DNA of 64,000 nt from Candidatus Woesearchaeota archaeon (GCA_016192915.1 JACPTF010000002.1:195530-259529), one strand, 5' to 3'. Shown: positions 1-10,345, counted from the first letter of the stretch. Translations and numbers: made by a program. Notes: generated from the sequence alone by a model not told the origin.

Positions 1-868
1 TCATGTTGCTCGTTGTGTTCCTTGCGTTGTGCACAGCCTTTGCCATGATGTCAAGCTGCTGGGTTTCATCCCCGAAGAATGCCATCCTTATTGTGGAAGA
101 TGCCCCTTCGCCATTGAGGCAGCTTGCCGTCTCCTGTTTTGTGCTGCCCCCTCCTATGCTTATGTCTGCCCAGTCAACGCTTGTGTCTTTCTCTGCTGTT
201 GCCTTTCTGGATATCATGCTGTTCGTATTTTGAGGCAGCTTTTGCATGGTTGCAAACTTTACTTTGGCGCCTGTCGCAGCAAAAACCTCGTCAAATTCAA
301 CCCTGTATTGTTTAATATCATGGCTTCTTTCGTTCTCATCCGGAACTAGTGCCTCTGTTATGCTCAGGTTTGTGTTTTCTTCCGCGATAACCACAACGTG
401 CACTATCTCTGTTTGCCTTTGCCTTAGCTGCAGCCGTATTTTAGAGGCGGCGTTCTCAGTCACGCCCGCTTCACTTTTTTTTGCATAAACAAAAACTCCG
501 TGGTTCCAGAAAGCTGCGTGCATTGCCTCAATCTTGTTTTGAAAGCCCGGATTGTTTGCAACCGCATGCTTAAATATGCTTTCGTATTTTGTTGCCGCTA
601 CGGATAAGTCTTCTATTATTACGCCATCGCTTTCTGAATGCTCGTGCCTTGTTACGCACTTTTCAGGGCTCAGCTCGGCAAGATTGATATTGGCTGGTGC
701 ACTAACGTGAAGCCCATACATGAGCTGCAGCACTGGCAGCTTTTCGAACTGCCTAAGTGCGTCAAGCCTTCTTTGCAGCAGCCAGTCAGGCTCGTTCTTT
801 GCCTTTGATAGCAGTCTTACTGTTTCTTCATTCAGTTCTGTTTCCTTGATTGTATTTGTTGATTGCAT
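1..868 (-). CDS. sufD: SufD-like Fe-S cluster scaffold subunit (C-terminus beyond window)
   Basis: The frame is open from an ATG at 868 to the left edge (289 codons). The product would be the SufD-type partner of SufB in the SufBCD Fe-S assembly complex in the cytoplasm. The N-terminal NEPDWLLQRRLDAL segment matches the helical start of the SufB/SufD family (SufB next door has NEPEWMLKKRLEAY). The beta-helix part seen in SufD follows, with MHAAFWNHGVFVYAKK matching LHAAVWSGGTFIYVPK of SufB. It lies 40 nt after sufB with a GAGG-type ribosome site, so the two are one operon. No sufC is seen, though it could lie beyond the left edge. The family is clear; SufD rather than a second SufB is inferred from divergence. 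Confidence 0.85.
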   Translation of the reverse strand, partial: MQSTNTIKETELNEETVRLLSKAKNEPDWLLQRRLDALRQFEKLPVLQLMYGLHVSAPANINLAELSPEKCVTRHEHSESDGVIIEDLSVAATKYESIFKHAVANNPGFQNKIEAMHAAFWNHGVFVYAKKSEAGVTENAASKIRLQLRQRQTEIVHVVVIAEENTNLSITEALVPDENERSHDIKQYRVEFDEVFAATGAKVKFATMQKLPQNTNSMISRKATAEKDTSVDWADISIGGGSTKQETASCLNGEGASSTIRMAFFGDETQQLDIMAKAVHNARNTTSNM

Positions 869-908
869 CGTCTGGTCCTCAATCAAAATCCCAACAGTAG
901 CAGAAATA

Positions 909-2321
909 CTACCCTATTGCCCCTATCATGTCGAGTTGGATGAGCCTGTTGAGCTCTACGGCATATTCCATTGGAAGCTCCTTCATTATCGGCTCTATGA
1001 ATCCTGATACGATAAGCTTGACAGCCTCTTCTTCTTTCAGGCCCCTGCTCATCAAATAGAATATCTTTTCCGCGCTTAGCCTGCCTACGGTTGCCTCATG
1101 CGCTATTTCAACCTTCTCTTCATTAATGTCCATTACTGGAACCGTGTTTGATTTTGATTCCTCGTCCATTATCAGCGCATCGCATACAGCGCTTACCCTT
1201 GAATTTGTAGCTCCCTTTGCCACCTTCACAAGGCCCCTGTATGTTGTGATTCCTCCGCGGCTGCTGATGCTCTTCATTTTTATCGTTGAGGAGGTGTTCT
1301 TCGCGAGGTGGTAGACCTTTGCGCCTGTGTCCTGGTTCTGCCCTTTTCCAGCATATGCTATGCCCAGGTGGTCTGCCCTGGCACCCTCTCCTTTCAGTAT
1401 GCTGCATGGGTACAGCATGGTCCCTTTTGAGCCCGCATTTCCCCCTATCCATTCCACAACGCCATTCCTCTCAACAACTGCCCTTTTGGTGTTGAGGTTG
1501 TAGGTGCTCTTGCTCCAGTTTTCAACGCTGCTATACCTGACCCTGGCGCCCTCCTTTACGTAAATCTCAACCCCGCCAGCGTGGAGCGAGTTCACATTGT
1601 ATTGAGGTGCACTGCACCCTTCAATGTAGCTCACCTCGCTGAATGGCTCGGCTACAATAAGCGTATGCTCGAACTGCCCTCCCTTTTTAGCGTTCATCCG
1701 GAAGTATGCCTGCAAAGGCATTGTTATCCTTACACCCTTTGGAACATAGATGAATGTTCCCCCACTCCAGACTGCAGCATGCAACATTATGAGCTTGTGG
1801 TCGCTTATCGGTATGCACCTTGTCATGAAATATTCCTTGACCAGTTCTGGGTATTTCTGGACAGCAACATCCATGTCTTCAAAGATTACGCCCTTCTCTT
1901 CCCACTCTTTCTTAAGGTTGTGGTAAACGACAGAACTGTCATACTGTGCCCCAGCCCCTGCCAGAGCCCTCCGCTCTGTTTCCGGAATTCCAAGCAAATC
2001 AAACGTTTTCCTTATCTCCTCTGGCACTTCTTCCCAGTTGCGTGTCTGGGCTGCATCAGGCCTTGCATAGTAAACCAGCTTGTCAAAATCTATTCCGCTT
2101 AGGTCAAGCCCCCAGTTTGGAAGGGGAGTTTTCTTGAACCACTCATACGCTTCCAGCCTTTTCTTTAGCATCCATTCAGGTTCGTTCTTGTCCTTGGAAA
2201 TTACCCTTATGACTTCTTCGCTTAGGCCTTTCTCCTTTACAACGTAATTCTCCGTCTGCCTGAGCGTGTGAATCCTCTCAGCGGCATTCTCAATTTGCGC
2301 CACGAGCTCCTGATTGGTCAT
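909..2321 (-). CDS. sufB: Fe-S cluster assembly protein SufB
   Basis: 470 residues, full length for SufB, the scaffold on which SufBCD builds Fe-S clusters. The C-terminal part carries the hallmark SRGLKEEEAVKLIVSGFI and LPMEYAVELNRLI segments. By alignment from memory, Cys380 (in AVCDALIMDE) and Glu409 (in HEATVGRL) correspond to the functional Cys and Glu of E. coli SufB. The ATG at 2321 overlaps the stop of the upstream regulator (ATGA) and has a strong GGGAGG ribosome site, so the two are translationally coupled. sufD follows. Confident. Confidence 0.96.
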   Translation of the reverse strand: MTNQELVAQIENAAERIHTLRQTENYVVKEKGLSEEVIRVISKDKNEPEWMLKKRLEAYEWFKKTPLPNWGLDLSGIDFDKLVYYARPDAAQTRNWEEVPEEIRKTFDLLGIPETERRALAGAGAQYDSSVVYHNLKKEWEEKGVIFEDMDVAVQKYPELVKEYFMTRCIPISDHKLIMLHAAVWSGGTFIYVPKGVRITMPLQAYFRMNAKKGGQFEHTLIVAEPFSEVSYIEGCSAPQYNVNSLHAGGVEIYVKEGARVRYSSVENWSKSTYNLNTKRAVVERNGVVEWIGGNAGSKGTMLYPCSILKGEGARADHLGIAYAGKGQNQDTGAKVYHLAKNTSSTIKMKSISSRGGITTYRGLVKVAKGATNSRVSAVCDALIMDEESKSNTVPVMDINEEKVEIAHEATVGRLSAEKIFYLMSRGLKEEEAVKLIVSGFIEPIMKELPMEYAVELNRLIQLDMIGAIG

Positions 2322-2698
2322 TTTCCTCCCCCATGTCTGCAGAAGCAGGCATCACACCCCTTTGGTACATCGCCAACCGACTCGTGTATCTTGCAAAGGA
2401 TGTTCTCATCCCTGACCATTTGCAGTATGTGCTGGGTTTCCCTTATCATGTCCCTTTTTGTCTTTATTTTTCTGACAGCATCAGCGATTTCCTTGTCTAC
2501 GCGGTCATTGAATTTCACATCAGCCGCCCTTTTTGAGCTGAGGTACTGGCTTATTGTTGATTCCTGGACGTATAGCAGTTCTGCTATGTCCTTTTGCCTC
2601 ACGCCTTGTCCCTTCAGCGCGGCAGCCATCCTGCTCCTTATTGCAGGCAGTATGTAGAACACTTCAACTTCCTGCGGCTGTGTTATTTGGAGTTTCAT
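2318..2698 (-). CDS. HTH regulator with C-terminal Cys cluster, likely controls the suf operon
   Basis: 126 residues. Residues about 34-55 (RQKDIAELLYVQESTISQYL) form an XRE-like helix-turn-helix. The C-terminus has Cys102, Cys115, Cys118 and Cys120, a spacing suited to an Fe-S cluster or zinc. It is the first gene of the suf operon, overlapping sufB by 4 nt. An archaeal family of short HTH regulators with C-terminal cysteines is known, but this member's ligand is inferred. A TATA-like element and a palindrome lie just upstream, consistent with autoregulation in response to Fe-S status. Confidence 0.8.
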   Translation of the reverse strand: MKLQITQPQEVEVFYILPAIRSRMAAALKGQGVRQKDIAELLYVQESTISQYLSSKRAADVKFNDRVDKEIADAVRKIKTKRDMIRETQHILQMVRDENILCKIHESVGDVPKGCDACFCRHGGGK

Positions 2699-2726
2699 GC
2701 CTGTATTTTGCCCATTTGTCAGCTAA

Positions 2727-3845
<1,119 letters not shown>

Positions 3846-3892
3846 GTGCCGCAATAACTTTTTTAATCTGCGCTTCCTCCCACATTTAAATC

Positions 3893-4780
3893 ATGAAGCC
3901 GCTGGATGAAATTGTGCTCGTTTCTGAGGAGGATTTTACAAACACCTACGGCAGCAGATACCATTTGGAAGCCGCTGTTAGGGAGCTTGCTGCCTGCGGC
4001 ATAACTTTTCCCATAAAATACACCTCGCCATTTTTCAGGCAGCTTAGCGCCTTGGCAGTTATGGTTTATTTTAAGGGCACCCTTTCTGTAGTGGGCAGAG
4101 ACAGCGGCTTTGTTGAATACTCCCCAACTTATGCAGTCCAGCTTTTCGTTACAAATAAGTTTGGCAGGGAATGGGTCAACAGCAAACTAAGCCCCTTCTT
4201 TTCTGTTTCAGAAGGAAGCAACAGCGTCTCTGTCGGTAATGCCAGCGTGAGTAACCTTAACAGGCCTCTTGCCAGAATACTTTACTGTCTTGAGATTCCA
4301 ACAGACGGTGAGCATTTTACGGCAAGCAGGCTTCCTTCTTTCGTTGCAGGATTTGCCTCTATGCTTCCCCATCTTGGGGAAAATAATAAGGCTGTTGCCA
4401 GGGCGCTTCTGCTGGACTTTTACGAGGTTTTCCTGCGCATAAAAACTACCATGGCGAACGATTTTTACTGGGAGTTCTTCCTTCCTATTAAGAAAGACAT
4501 AGCCACAGCCACTCTTTTCCGCAACAATCTGGCCAGGGTGCTGACTGCTGCAATCCCTGAAGTTCAGCTGCACAAGCTTGGTGTTCCCCGTCCAAGAACG
4601 CGCAATCCTGCATTATCTCCTATTGACTATTACGACAGCATGCTTTGTATAAAGAGAGACGGGGTTGAAGCTCTTATTGCGAATTATGCTGATGCCATGC
4701 GCCTTGCGCCTCTTTTGGCTTCAAAGCCAAGGCTGCGCGAATTTTACCTTCAAAGCCGCAACGGTTCAGCCCCTGCTTAA
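3893..4780 (+). CDS. Unknown protein between gap and pgk
   Basis: 295 residues, no family recognised. No signal peptide, membrane segment or cofactor motif is evident. The middle is hydrophobic and aromatic (FYEVFLRIKTTMANDFYWEFF), suggesting a compact soluble fold. It lies 47 nt after gap on the same strand, with a weak T/A-rich element near 3857-3867 that could serve as its own promoter. pgk, 57 nt downstream, has its own TATA. A glycolytic role is only guilt by association. Confidence 0.7.
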   Translation: MKPLDEIVLVSEEDFTNTYGSRYHLEAAVRELAACGITFPIKYTSPFFRQLSALAVMVYFKGTLSVVGRDSGFVEYSPTYAVQLFVTNKFGREWVNSKLSPFFSVSEGSNSVSVGNASVSNLNRPLARILYCLEIPTDGEHFTASRLPSFVAGFASMLPHLGENNKAVARALLLDFYEVFLRIKTTMANDFYWEFFLPIKKDIATATLFRNNLARVLTAAIPEVQLHKLGVPRPRTRNPALSPIDYYDSMLCIKRDGVEALIANYADAMRLAPLLASKPRLREFYLQSRNGSAPA

Positions 4781-4804
4781 ATTGAATCTGAATGCTGCCC
4801 AAAA

Positions 4805-4814
4805 ACTATTTATA
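4805..4814 (+). promoter_or_regulatory. TATA box of pgk (leaderless start)
   Basis: ACTATTTATA is centred about 28 nt upstream of the pgk ATG at 4838. No Shine-Dalgarno sequence lies between, so transcription should start at or next to the ATG. Confidence 0.65.
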
Positions 4815-4837
4815 CGCTCCTCTTCCTTGCAGCGCCC

Positions 4838-6037
4838 ATGGTCAAGCTTCCCTCCATCAAGGACAAAGGCCTTGAAGTTTCTGGCAAGGTCGTTCTTGTC
4901 CGCACAGGCATGGACGTTCCCCTTGATGACTTGGGCAATGTTGCTGACGACTCAAGAATCAGGGAGGCAGTGCCAACAATAGAATACCTTCTGAAAAAGA
5001 ATGCCAAGGTTGTTCTCCTGACCCACATCAACCGCCCGGGAGGCAAGGTTGTTGAGGCCCAGCGCATAAACTCAACAGCCGCAAGGCTTTCTGAGCTGCT
5101 TCAGCACGAAGTTAAGCCGCTAAGTGATTGTATTGGCAGCGGTGTTCAGGAATCCATCAAGCAGATGAAAAATGGGGACATTGTTTTTCTTGAAAACCTC
5201 CGCTTTCACGGTGAAGAAGAGGCCAATGATGACATTTTTGCCCAGCAGCTTGCTAAGCTTGGTGACATTTATGTTAATGATGCGTTCTCTAACTCGCACC
5301 GCAGCCATGCTTCAATGGTTGGAATTCCAAGGCGCCTGCCTTCTTACGCTGGCTTGCTGCTTGAAAAGGAAATTTGCACATTGACTGCAGCTCTGGAAAA
5401 GCCCAGAAGGCCATTCGTTGTAGTGCTTGGCGGCGCAAAAGTCTCGGATAAGATTGGAGTGATAAGGAACCTTGGCAGCAAGGCCGATAAAATCCTTATT
5501 GGTGGGGCCATGATGTTTACCTTCTATCGCTCTCGCGGCTTTGATGTTGGCTCAAGCAAATTTGAGCCTGACAAGGTTTCCCTTGCTGATGACCTTCTTA
5601 ACGAGTTTGGAAGCAGGATTGTCTTGCCTGTTGATGTTGTCGCTTCCGATAGGTTTGCGAATGACGCGAAAGTGCAGGTTGTTGCAGCTGGTGAAATTCC
5701 AAAAGGCTGGATGGGTCTTGACATAGGCCCTGATTCAGTAAGCCGTTTCAGCAAGGAGCTTTCAGAAGCCCGCACAATCATATGGAATGGCCCCGTGGGT
5801 GTTTTTGAGCTTTTCAGGTTTGGTGAAGGCACAGCAGCCATTGCAAGGGCAATTTCAGGCATGACAGGCCAGGCAACAACCATAATTGGGGGAGGCGACA
5901 CGCTCTCGGCAGTCGAAAAAGCCGGCCTTACGGGAAAGTTCTTGCACTCATCAACAGGAGGGGGGGCTATGCTTGAGGTTCTTGAGGGAAAAACCCTGCC
6001 TGGAGTTGCTGTGCTGCTTGGCGCATCACACGATTAG
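4838..6037 (+). CDS. pgk: Phosphoglycerate kinase
   Basis: 399 residues. It transfers phosphate from 1,3-bisphosphoglycerate to ADP. Visible are the N-domain substrate region (VLVRTGMDVPLDD, then THINRPGG), LENLRFHGEE, NDAFSNSHRSHASMVGI, the C-domain VVLGGAKVSDKIGVI, and the nucleotide-site WNGPVGVFE and IIGGGDT with the terminal STGGGAMLEVLEGKTLPGV. All match bacterial-like PGK. The usual DFN of the first loop reads DVP here, a small deviation. It is probably leaderless and follows gap and an unknown gene, forming a lower-glycolysis block. Confidence 0.96.
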   Translation: MVKLPSIKDKGLEVSGKVVLVRTGMDVPLDDLGNVADDSRIREAVPTIEYLLKKNAKVVLLTHINRPGGKVVEAQRINSTAARLSELLQHEVKPLSDCIGSGVQESIKQMKNGDIVFLENLRFHGEEEANDDIFAQQLAKLGDIYVNDAFSNSHRSHASMVGIPRRLPSYAGLLLEKEICTLTAALEKPRRPFVVVLGGAKVSDKIGVIRNLGSKADKILIGGAMMFTFYRSRGFDVGSSKFEPDKVSLADDLLNEFGSRIVLPVDVVASDRFANDAKVQVVAAGEIPKGWMGLDIGPDSVSRFSKELSEARTIIWNGPVGVFELFRFGEGTAAIARAISGMTGQATTIIGGGDTLSAVEKAGLTGKFLHSSTGGGAMLEVLEGKTLPGVAVLLGASHD

Positions 6038-6103
6038 GCTTGCTGGCTGCTTATTCTGCCATTTTCCAGCACTCATTTATGCACCCTATTTCGTTACCAA
6101 AAA

Positions 6104-6117
6104 GTTTATATATAAAC
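6104..6117 (+). promoter_or_regulatory. Palindromic TATA element upstream of the membrane coiled-coil gene
   Basis: GTTTATATATAAAC is a perfect 14-bp palindrome containing a strong TATA box. Transcription should start near 6135, giving a short leader with GGGGTG before the TTG start at 6160. The gap 6038-6159 holds nothing else evident. Confidence 0.65.
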
Positions 6118-6159
6118 ATATCACTGGATAATAGCTAATTTAGTTGGGGTGTTGGTGGG

Positions 6160-8385
6160 TTGGCTATTTCGGAAGGAGAGGTAAGAAAATCTTTTGCAAG
6201 GGTTAAGGAGGATATTCTCCAGGTAAAGCGTTCTCTTAACAAGCAGCTTTTTTCCATTGAGGGCATTAGCAAGTCCCTGCCCAATGTCCTTGGCAAGGAG
6301 GAGTTCTACGCTTTTGTTGAGCGCCTCGGCTCCAAGGTTGAGGAGCTTGAGGGTGCCTTTGCCGTTAAGTCTGACAGTGAGGATGTTGGTGAGCTGGCTT
6401 CTGACTTGAGGGCTGAAATCTCCACAGTCAGGAAGCTGGTTGAGCGCCGTGATGACTTGTCCGATGAGGTAAGGGAGGCCAGAAACCTTAAGGGCAGGCT
6501 TCTTGAGCTTGAGGGCTCTGCAGTTTCAAAGTCAGAATTTTCAAAGGAAGCGGCCAAGATAAGGTCAGAGGTTTCCACTATCAGGTCTGCCGAGGCAACA
6601 ACCAGCAGCGCCTTGGCTTCTGTGTCCTCCTCATTGTCAAAGCTAACCAAGGATCTTGCTGACCTTTCTTCCAGGCTTAACTCCCTGAATGCAAAGGCAG
6701 TCGTAAAAGACGACATTTCATCCTTTACTGAGCGCATGGAGTCCTCGCATAATGGGGTGTCAAGGCAGTTTGCTTCGCTCAAGCGCGATGTTGACAAGCG
6801 AGTTTCCTTGCTTGACACAGCTGAGGAAAGGATTTCCGCATTGGCTGAAAAGCTGGCTGCAGTCGAGAACTCTGTTGTAAACCTGAACAACACTGTTTCA
6901 AAGAGGCTTGTTGACAGGCAAACCTTTGAAAAGTCTGTTTCTGAATTGAGGTCAAAGCTGGATGATGCCGGAAGAGTTCTTGAGGATTCAATGAGCGAGG
7001 TCAACCTTGATGACTATGTCACCAAGAGGTCGCTTTCACAAAAGTTCACAGGCATTGAGGAGCAGTTTAAGCTGCTAACAGGGCACCTTGGTTCGGTCCG
7101 GAAAAGCATGGAAAAGCAGTTTGGGGACGAGCTTCAGAAGCTCGCAACAGTGAAGGACCTTGCCAGGTTAAAAGGGGAAATTGAGCGGCTGCCGTCTGAC
7201 TTTGTTCCCTCCTATGACTTCAACGCAAAGGTTGAGAGGTTTGAGGAGGTTGCTGTTCGCACAGCTGATGATTTTAAGAAGGAGCTGAAGAAGCAGAGGG
7301 AACTTTTTGAGGAAAGGCTCAAGTCTGTGGAGTCTTATTACCGCTCTTCGAATGATTCATTTAAGGATGAGCTTGGTGAGCTTCGCAGCCAGATAAAGGG
7401 GCTTTCTAAAGCCGATGCTGAAGCAAGGACGGCCCTGTCTAAGATTAGCGTCTCTGCTGCAAAGGCAGCTGCAAAGAGCGCAGCCGATATTCTCAAGGAG
7501 GTTGAGGAGGAAAAGGAGCCGCGTAATGGTGAGGAAAGGCGCGGGAAGGGCATGTCGCCTCTTGCTCTTTCGCTCATCATCATAACTGTCCTTGTCATTG
7601 GCTCTGTTGCTTTTGTCATGCTGAAAGGCCCTGGCAATGAGGCTGCCGCTCCTGCCGCTCCTGCCGCTCCTGGCGCTGCATTGCTTAACGTGACCCCTGT
7701 GCAGCCCGCACCGCCAGCCAAAGTGCCTGTGGTGCCAACTGTTTCAGAAAAGCCCGTTACGCCTACTCAAAAGGAAAACAAGACAATACCGCAGCAAAAC
7801 AAGACAATAACGCTTGTTAATGCAACAGTAACTGCTAATCTTTCCCAGCTGCAGGCAGCAACAGCCAATGCATCAAATGTATCAATATCAAACGCTTCTG
7901 GCAAGTTTAGCCACGCAGCCAGGAACCAGGATTGCAAGAGAAAGCTGGAGTGCACCGAGCGCTCTGAAGGCGAGTACTGGTTTGACTGCTACTTTGACGA
8001 GTCGCTTCAGGACTGCCGCTGTTTTGTTGGCGCAGAAGCCAAATGCCTTAGTGCTGCTGCAAAGGCCGAGTCAAAAGGCAACGTGAGCAACATGACAGGA
8101 GCCCTTGAAAAGGCAAAAGCCCGCTCAGTTGGAGCAAGGTACTACGGCATCGTCGCCTTTATCGTTCTTGTTGTCGCCTTCTTCGCTTACAGGGCATTGT
8201 TTTCAAAAGAGGAGGGTGAGGAGAAAAAGGAGGAAGGGGCAGAGAAGGCCTGGAAGGCGGAGAAATCCCGCGAAAAGCCAAAAGCCAAGGAGGAGAAGGA
8301 GCCAGAAAAGCCGGCTGCCGGGGAAGATGATGATGTCATCGACCTTGAGGAGTTCTTTGAGAAGAAGGAGAATAAGAAGAAATAG
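6160..8385 (+). CDS. Large coiled-coil membrane protein with an extracellular Cys module
   Basis: 741 residues, TTG start preceded by GGGGTG. Residues 1-450 are a long, Lys/Glu/Ser-rich coiled coil, presumably cytoplasmic. TM1 is at about 465-488, followed by an Ala/Pro and Asn-X-Thr-rich external region. That region ends in a Cys module (about 590-630, with spacings such as DCKRKLEC and DCRCF). TM2 is at about 660-682 and a Lys/Glu-rich tail ends the protein. The layout fits a scaffold linking the cell interior to the envelope. No family is recognised, and function is unknown. Confidence 0.85.
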   Translation: MAISEGEVRKSFARVKEDILQVKRSLNKQLFSIEGISKSLPNVLGKEEFYAFVERLGSKVEELEGAFAVKSDSEDVGELASDLRAEISTVRKLVERRDDLSDEVREARNLKGRLLELEGSAVSKSEFSKEAAKIRSEVSTIRSAEATTSSALASVSSSLSKLTKDLADLSSRLNSLNAKAVVKDDISSFTERMESSHNGVSRQFASLKRDVDKRVSLLDTAEERISALAEKLAAVENSVVNLNNTVSKRLVDRQTFEKSVSELRSKLDDAGRVLEDSMSEVNLDDYVTKRSLSQKFTGIEEQFKLLTGHLGSVRKSMEKQFGDELQKLATVKDLARLKGEIERLPSDFVPSYDFNAKVERFEEVAVRTADDFKKELKKQRELFEERLKSVESYYRSSNDSFKDELGELRSQIKGLSKADAEARTALSKISVSAAKAAAKSAADILKEVEEEKEPRNGEERRGKGMSPLALSLIIITVLVIGSVAFVMLKGPGNEAAAPAAPAAPGAALLNVTPVQPAPPAKVPVVPTVSEKPVTPTQKENKTIPQQNKTITLVNATVTANLSQLQAATANASNVSISNASGKFSHAARNQDCKRKLECTERSEGEYWFDCYFDESLQDCRCFVGAEAKCLSAAAKAESKGNVSNMTGALEKAKARSVGARYYGIVAFIVLVVAFFAYRALFSKEEGEEKKEEGAEKAWKAEKSREKPKAKEEKEPEKPAAGEDDDVIDLEEFFEKKENKKK

Positions 8386-8404
8386 TTAAAAAAATAATTT
8401 GTTA

Positions 8405-9331
8405 TTACCTCCCGTAGCGATACGTATCAAATACTACTCTCTTATAACGAACTTCCCATGGGGTTTGGAGTTCAGTGACTAAAGACGTCCCTGTCGCCAC
8501 CAAAACTGCCCTGTCGAGTGCAAACATATTTTTTTCAAGCCATTCCACTAAAGCAGCATATTTTTTTCCGGGTGAGCCGTAACCAAATTGAATTGTTAAA
8601 GACTCTTGTTTTACCGTCACTGGTCCTACTATTTGATTCCTGCCTGAACTAAAAGTTAATTGTTGTGGTGGCCTATGCAGTTCTTCTTCAAGCGTTTTTG
8701 CATCAATTATGGTGCTGCCTTTACCAAAAGCGATCAAATCCCCTCTGATTGTTACAGGCACTTTCCTTAATTTGGCTTCGCGGCTCAGCCAAGTTTGTAG
8801 TGCCTCTACGTCTGCATCGTTGTTACGTGCCCGTTTTGACCTTAAAGCAGCTCTCAAATTATATGTTGTTGGATCTTGATCTTTGCCATGGCTAATAACA
8901 TTTTGTCCACTCCATCCCCAGTAATCTATGCCAACCTCCCACGCTTTGCCTTCTTCGCCTTTTGTGTAGTAAACACTCAGATAATCCGTAACCCCTACGT
9001 CAATTCTCCGAAGAAGAGCTGGCTCTGTTTGTGTTAGCTGCCAGAGGCCGGTCGCAAGCTGCCCTGGAAGATAAGCACCCTGCGTGAAAGGAACTATGAG
9101 CTTCACACCAAGGTCGGTACCATCCCCAACGCCGTAGATTTTAACGCCATTTCTAGTGGATGTTTCGTGTATCCAAAAGTGCCGTTCCTCTTTTCTTGGC
9201 ATGCGTTCATCTTCTATTGGCATATGTTCCTCTACCTCTCTCAGGCCATCAAAGAAAGAACGACCTTCCATATCAATCTGTCTTACAGTATCTTCAACAG
9301 TATCTTCCAGAACAGCCAACTTGATCCCCAA
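8405..9331 (-). CDS. Unknown soluble protein
   Basis: 308 residues, no recognised domain. No signal peptide or membrane segment. The sequence is of mixed alpha/beta type with conserved-looking turns (GVGDGTDLGVK, WGWSGQNV, RGDLIAFGKGSTIID). A TATA box at 9350-9360 sits about 24 nt before the TTG at 9331, which supports a leaderless TTG start. The gene is convergent with the upstream coiled-coil gene. Codon use is more AT-rich than in neighbours, a weak hint of later acquisition. Confidence 0.7.
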   Translation of the reverse strand: MGIKLAVLEDTVEDTVRQIDMEGRSFFDGLREVEEHMPIEDERMPRKEERHFWIHETSTRNGVKIYGVGDGTDLGVKLIVPFTQGAYLPGQLATGLWQLTQTEPALLRRIDVGVTDYLSVYYTKGEEGKAWEVGIDYWGWSGQNVISHGKDQDPTTYNLRAALRSKRARNNDADVEALQTWLSREAKLRKVPVTIRGDLIAFGKGSTIIDAKTLEEELHRPPQQLTFSSGRNQIVGPVTVKQESLTIQFGYGSPGKKYAALVEWLEKNMFALDRAVLVATGTSLVTELQTPWEVRYKRVVFDTYRYGR

Positions 9332-9349
9332 TTAGTCAAGAGAATGGCG

Positions 9350-9360
9350 CTATATAAAAA
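9350..9360 (-). promoter_or_regulatory. TATA box of the unknown gene at 8405-9331
   Basis: On the minus strand TTTTTATATA is centred about 24 nt upstream of the TTG start codon at 9331. It lies in the short gap after tfs and separates the two transcription units. Confidence 0.6.
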
Positions 9361-9362
9361 TG

Positions 9363-9689
9363 TTATCCGTATTCTCTCCACTTGTGCTTGCAGATGGTGC
9401 ACTGGTGGAACTTTGTCTCGCCTTCGTCTCCTGCCCTGGTTTGCCTTGTCCAGTAGTACGCCTTGCTGTTGTGGCATTTCGGGCACTCTGCATCAGTCAC
9501 TGGCGCGTTGACCTTTTCCTCTGCCGCAGCTTCAAACATTCTTTCCTCATGCTTTGGCTTTTGCCTTATTTTTTCGGTTATCTTTGCAGAATCAGTATCA
9601 GTGCTTGAATAGCCGCAGCTGCACCTGAGCTGGGCTTTTCCCTCCACGTTTTTTGACACAAGTATCGAGCTGCACCTGGGGCAGAACAT
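9363..9689 (-). CDS. tfs: Transcription factor S (TFIIS/RPB9-like RNA cleavage factor)
   Basis: 108 residues, typical for archaeal TFS, which rescues backtracked RNA polymerase by stimulating transcript cleavage. The N-terminal zinc ribbon (CPRC near residue 3, CSC near 23) is followed by a linker. The C-terminal zinc ribbon (CPKC and CTIC) has the acidic Asp-Glu pair in RAGDEGETKF that enters the polymerase active site. The ATG at 9689 is chosen over a TTG two codons upstream because GAGGTTGAG precedes it. It starts 2 nt after the signal peptidase gene stops, so the two are an operon. Confidence 0.95.
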   Translation of the reverse strand: MFCPRCSSILVSKNVEGKAQLRCSCGYSSTDTDSAKITEKIRQKPKHEERMFEAAAEEKVNAPVTDAECPKCHNSKAYYWTRQTRAGDEGETKFHQCTICKHKWREYG

Positions 9690-9691
9690 TC

Positions 9692-10288
9692 TCAACCTCT
9701 AATCGAGTTTACAATATCCGTGAAAATTATCTTTACGTATCCGACGTATGGCACCCTGAGCCACCCTTTGCCCAGTATCCTGTCCTGGCTTATTTCCTTT
9801 TCCTCATCGCGCTGGCCTGCGTTCCTGTCGCCTTTTGTCGCAAAATAGTATTTGTCTTGGGATTCCCACTTGCTTACAACTCTGTGTATTATTGGCTCAG
9901 GGCTTCCTGCCTTGAATACAATAACATCACCGATGCTTACGTCTTCCGGCTTCTTTCCCTTAAGGATTATTATGTCCCCCTTGTTGAATCCAGTACTCAT
10001 CCTGAACTTTGTGAATTCCTCTTTTGATATGTTGTGCTTTTCGTAAAAGGATTCCATGCTTTTCCACCACATGTCAAACCCTGCCTGGTGCTGCATGCTG
10101 TCACTTATTACCGCGACAACAGGGTAGTTTGTCTGGAGCATGAGCCCAAGCCCGGGGTAGACTAAGAATTTGATTATAACGAAGGCAAGCGCTGCATTAA
10201 TGAGCCAGCTCCACACGCTGTTGTCGTTCCACAAGAATTTCCATACTCTTTTAGTAACCTTCTTTATAGTCTTCATAGCTGCTGCCAT
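9692..10288 (-). CDS. Signal peptidase I, Sec11/S26B type
   Basis: About 198 residues from the ATG at 10288; an ATG at 10276 is also possible. It would cleave signal peptides at the outer face of the membrane. One N-terminal membrane segment (WLINAALAFVIIKFLVYPGL) is followed by the catalytic Ser in SDSM, GDIIILKGKKPEDVSIGDVIVF, His in IIHRVV (His replaces the bacterial Lys) and Asp in TKGDRNAG, the archaeal/ER pattern. It is co-transcribed with tfs and divergent from the NMD3-like gene. A second, shorter S26 gene lies at 56.1 kb. Confidence 0.9.
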   Translation of the reverse strand: MAAAMKTIKKVTKRVWKFLWNDNSVWSWLINAALAFVIIKFLVYPGLGLMLQTNYPVVAVISDSMQHQAGFDMWWKSMESFYEKHNISKEEFTKFRMSTGFNKGDIIILKGKKPEDVSIGDVIVFKAGSPEPIIHRVVSKWESQDKYYFATKGDRNAGQRDEEKEISQDRILGKGWLRVPYVGYVKIIFTDIVNSIRG

Positions 10289-10345
10289 TGTGAACTGTTT
10301 GCTGTCTGCACAACAAATAAAAAGGTATCGCTTTTCCCTTTTGCT

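Noticed and set aside
7640-7675. Short tandem repeat of GCTCCTGCC type
   Set aside because: It codes for an Ala/Pro linker in the external part of the coiled-coil membrane protein; only a few units, so not treated as a separate repeat element.
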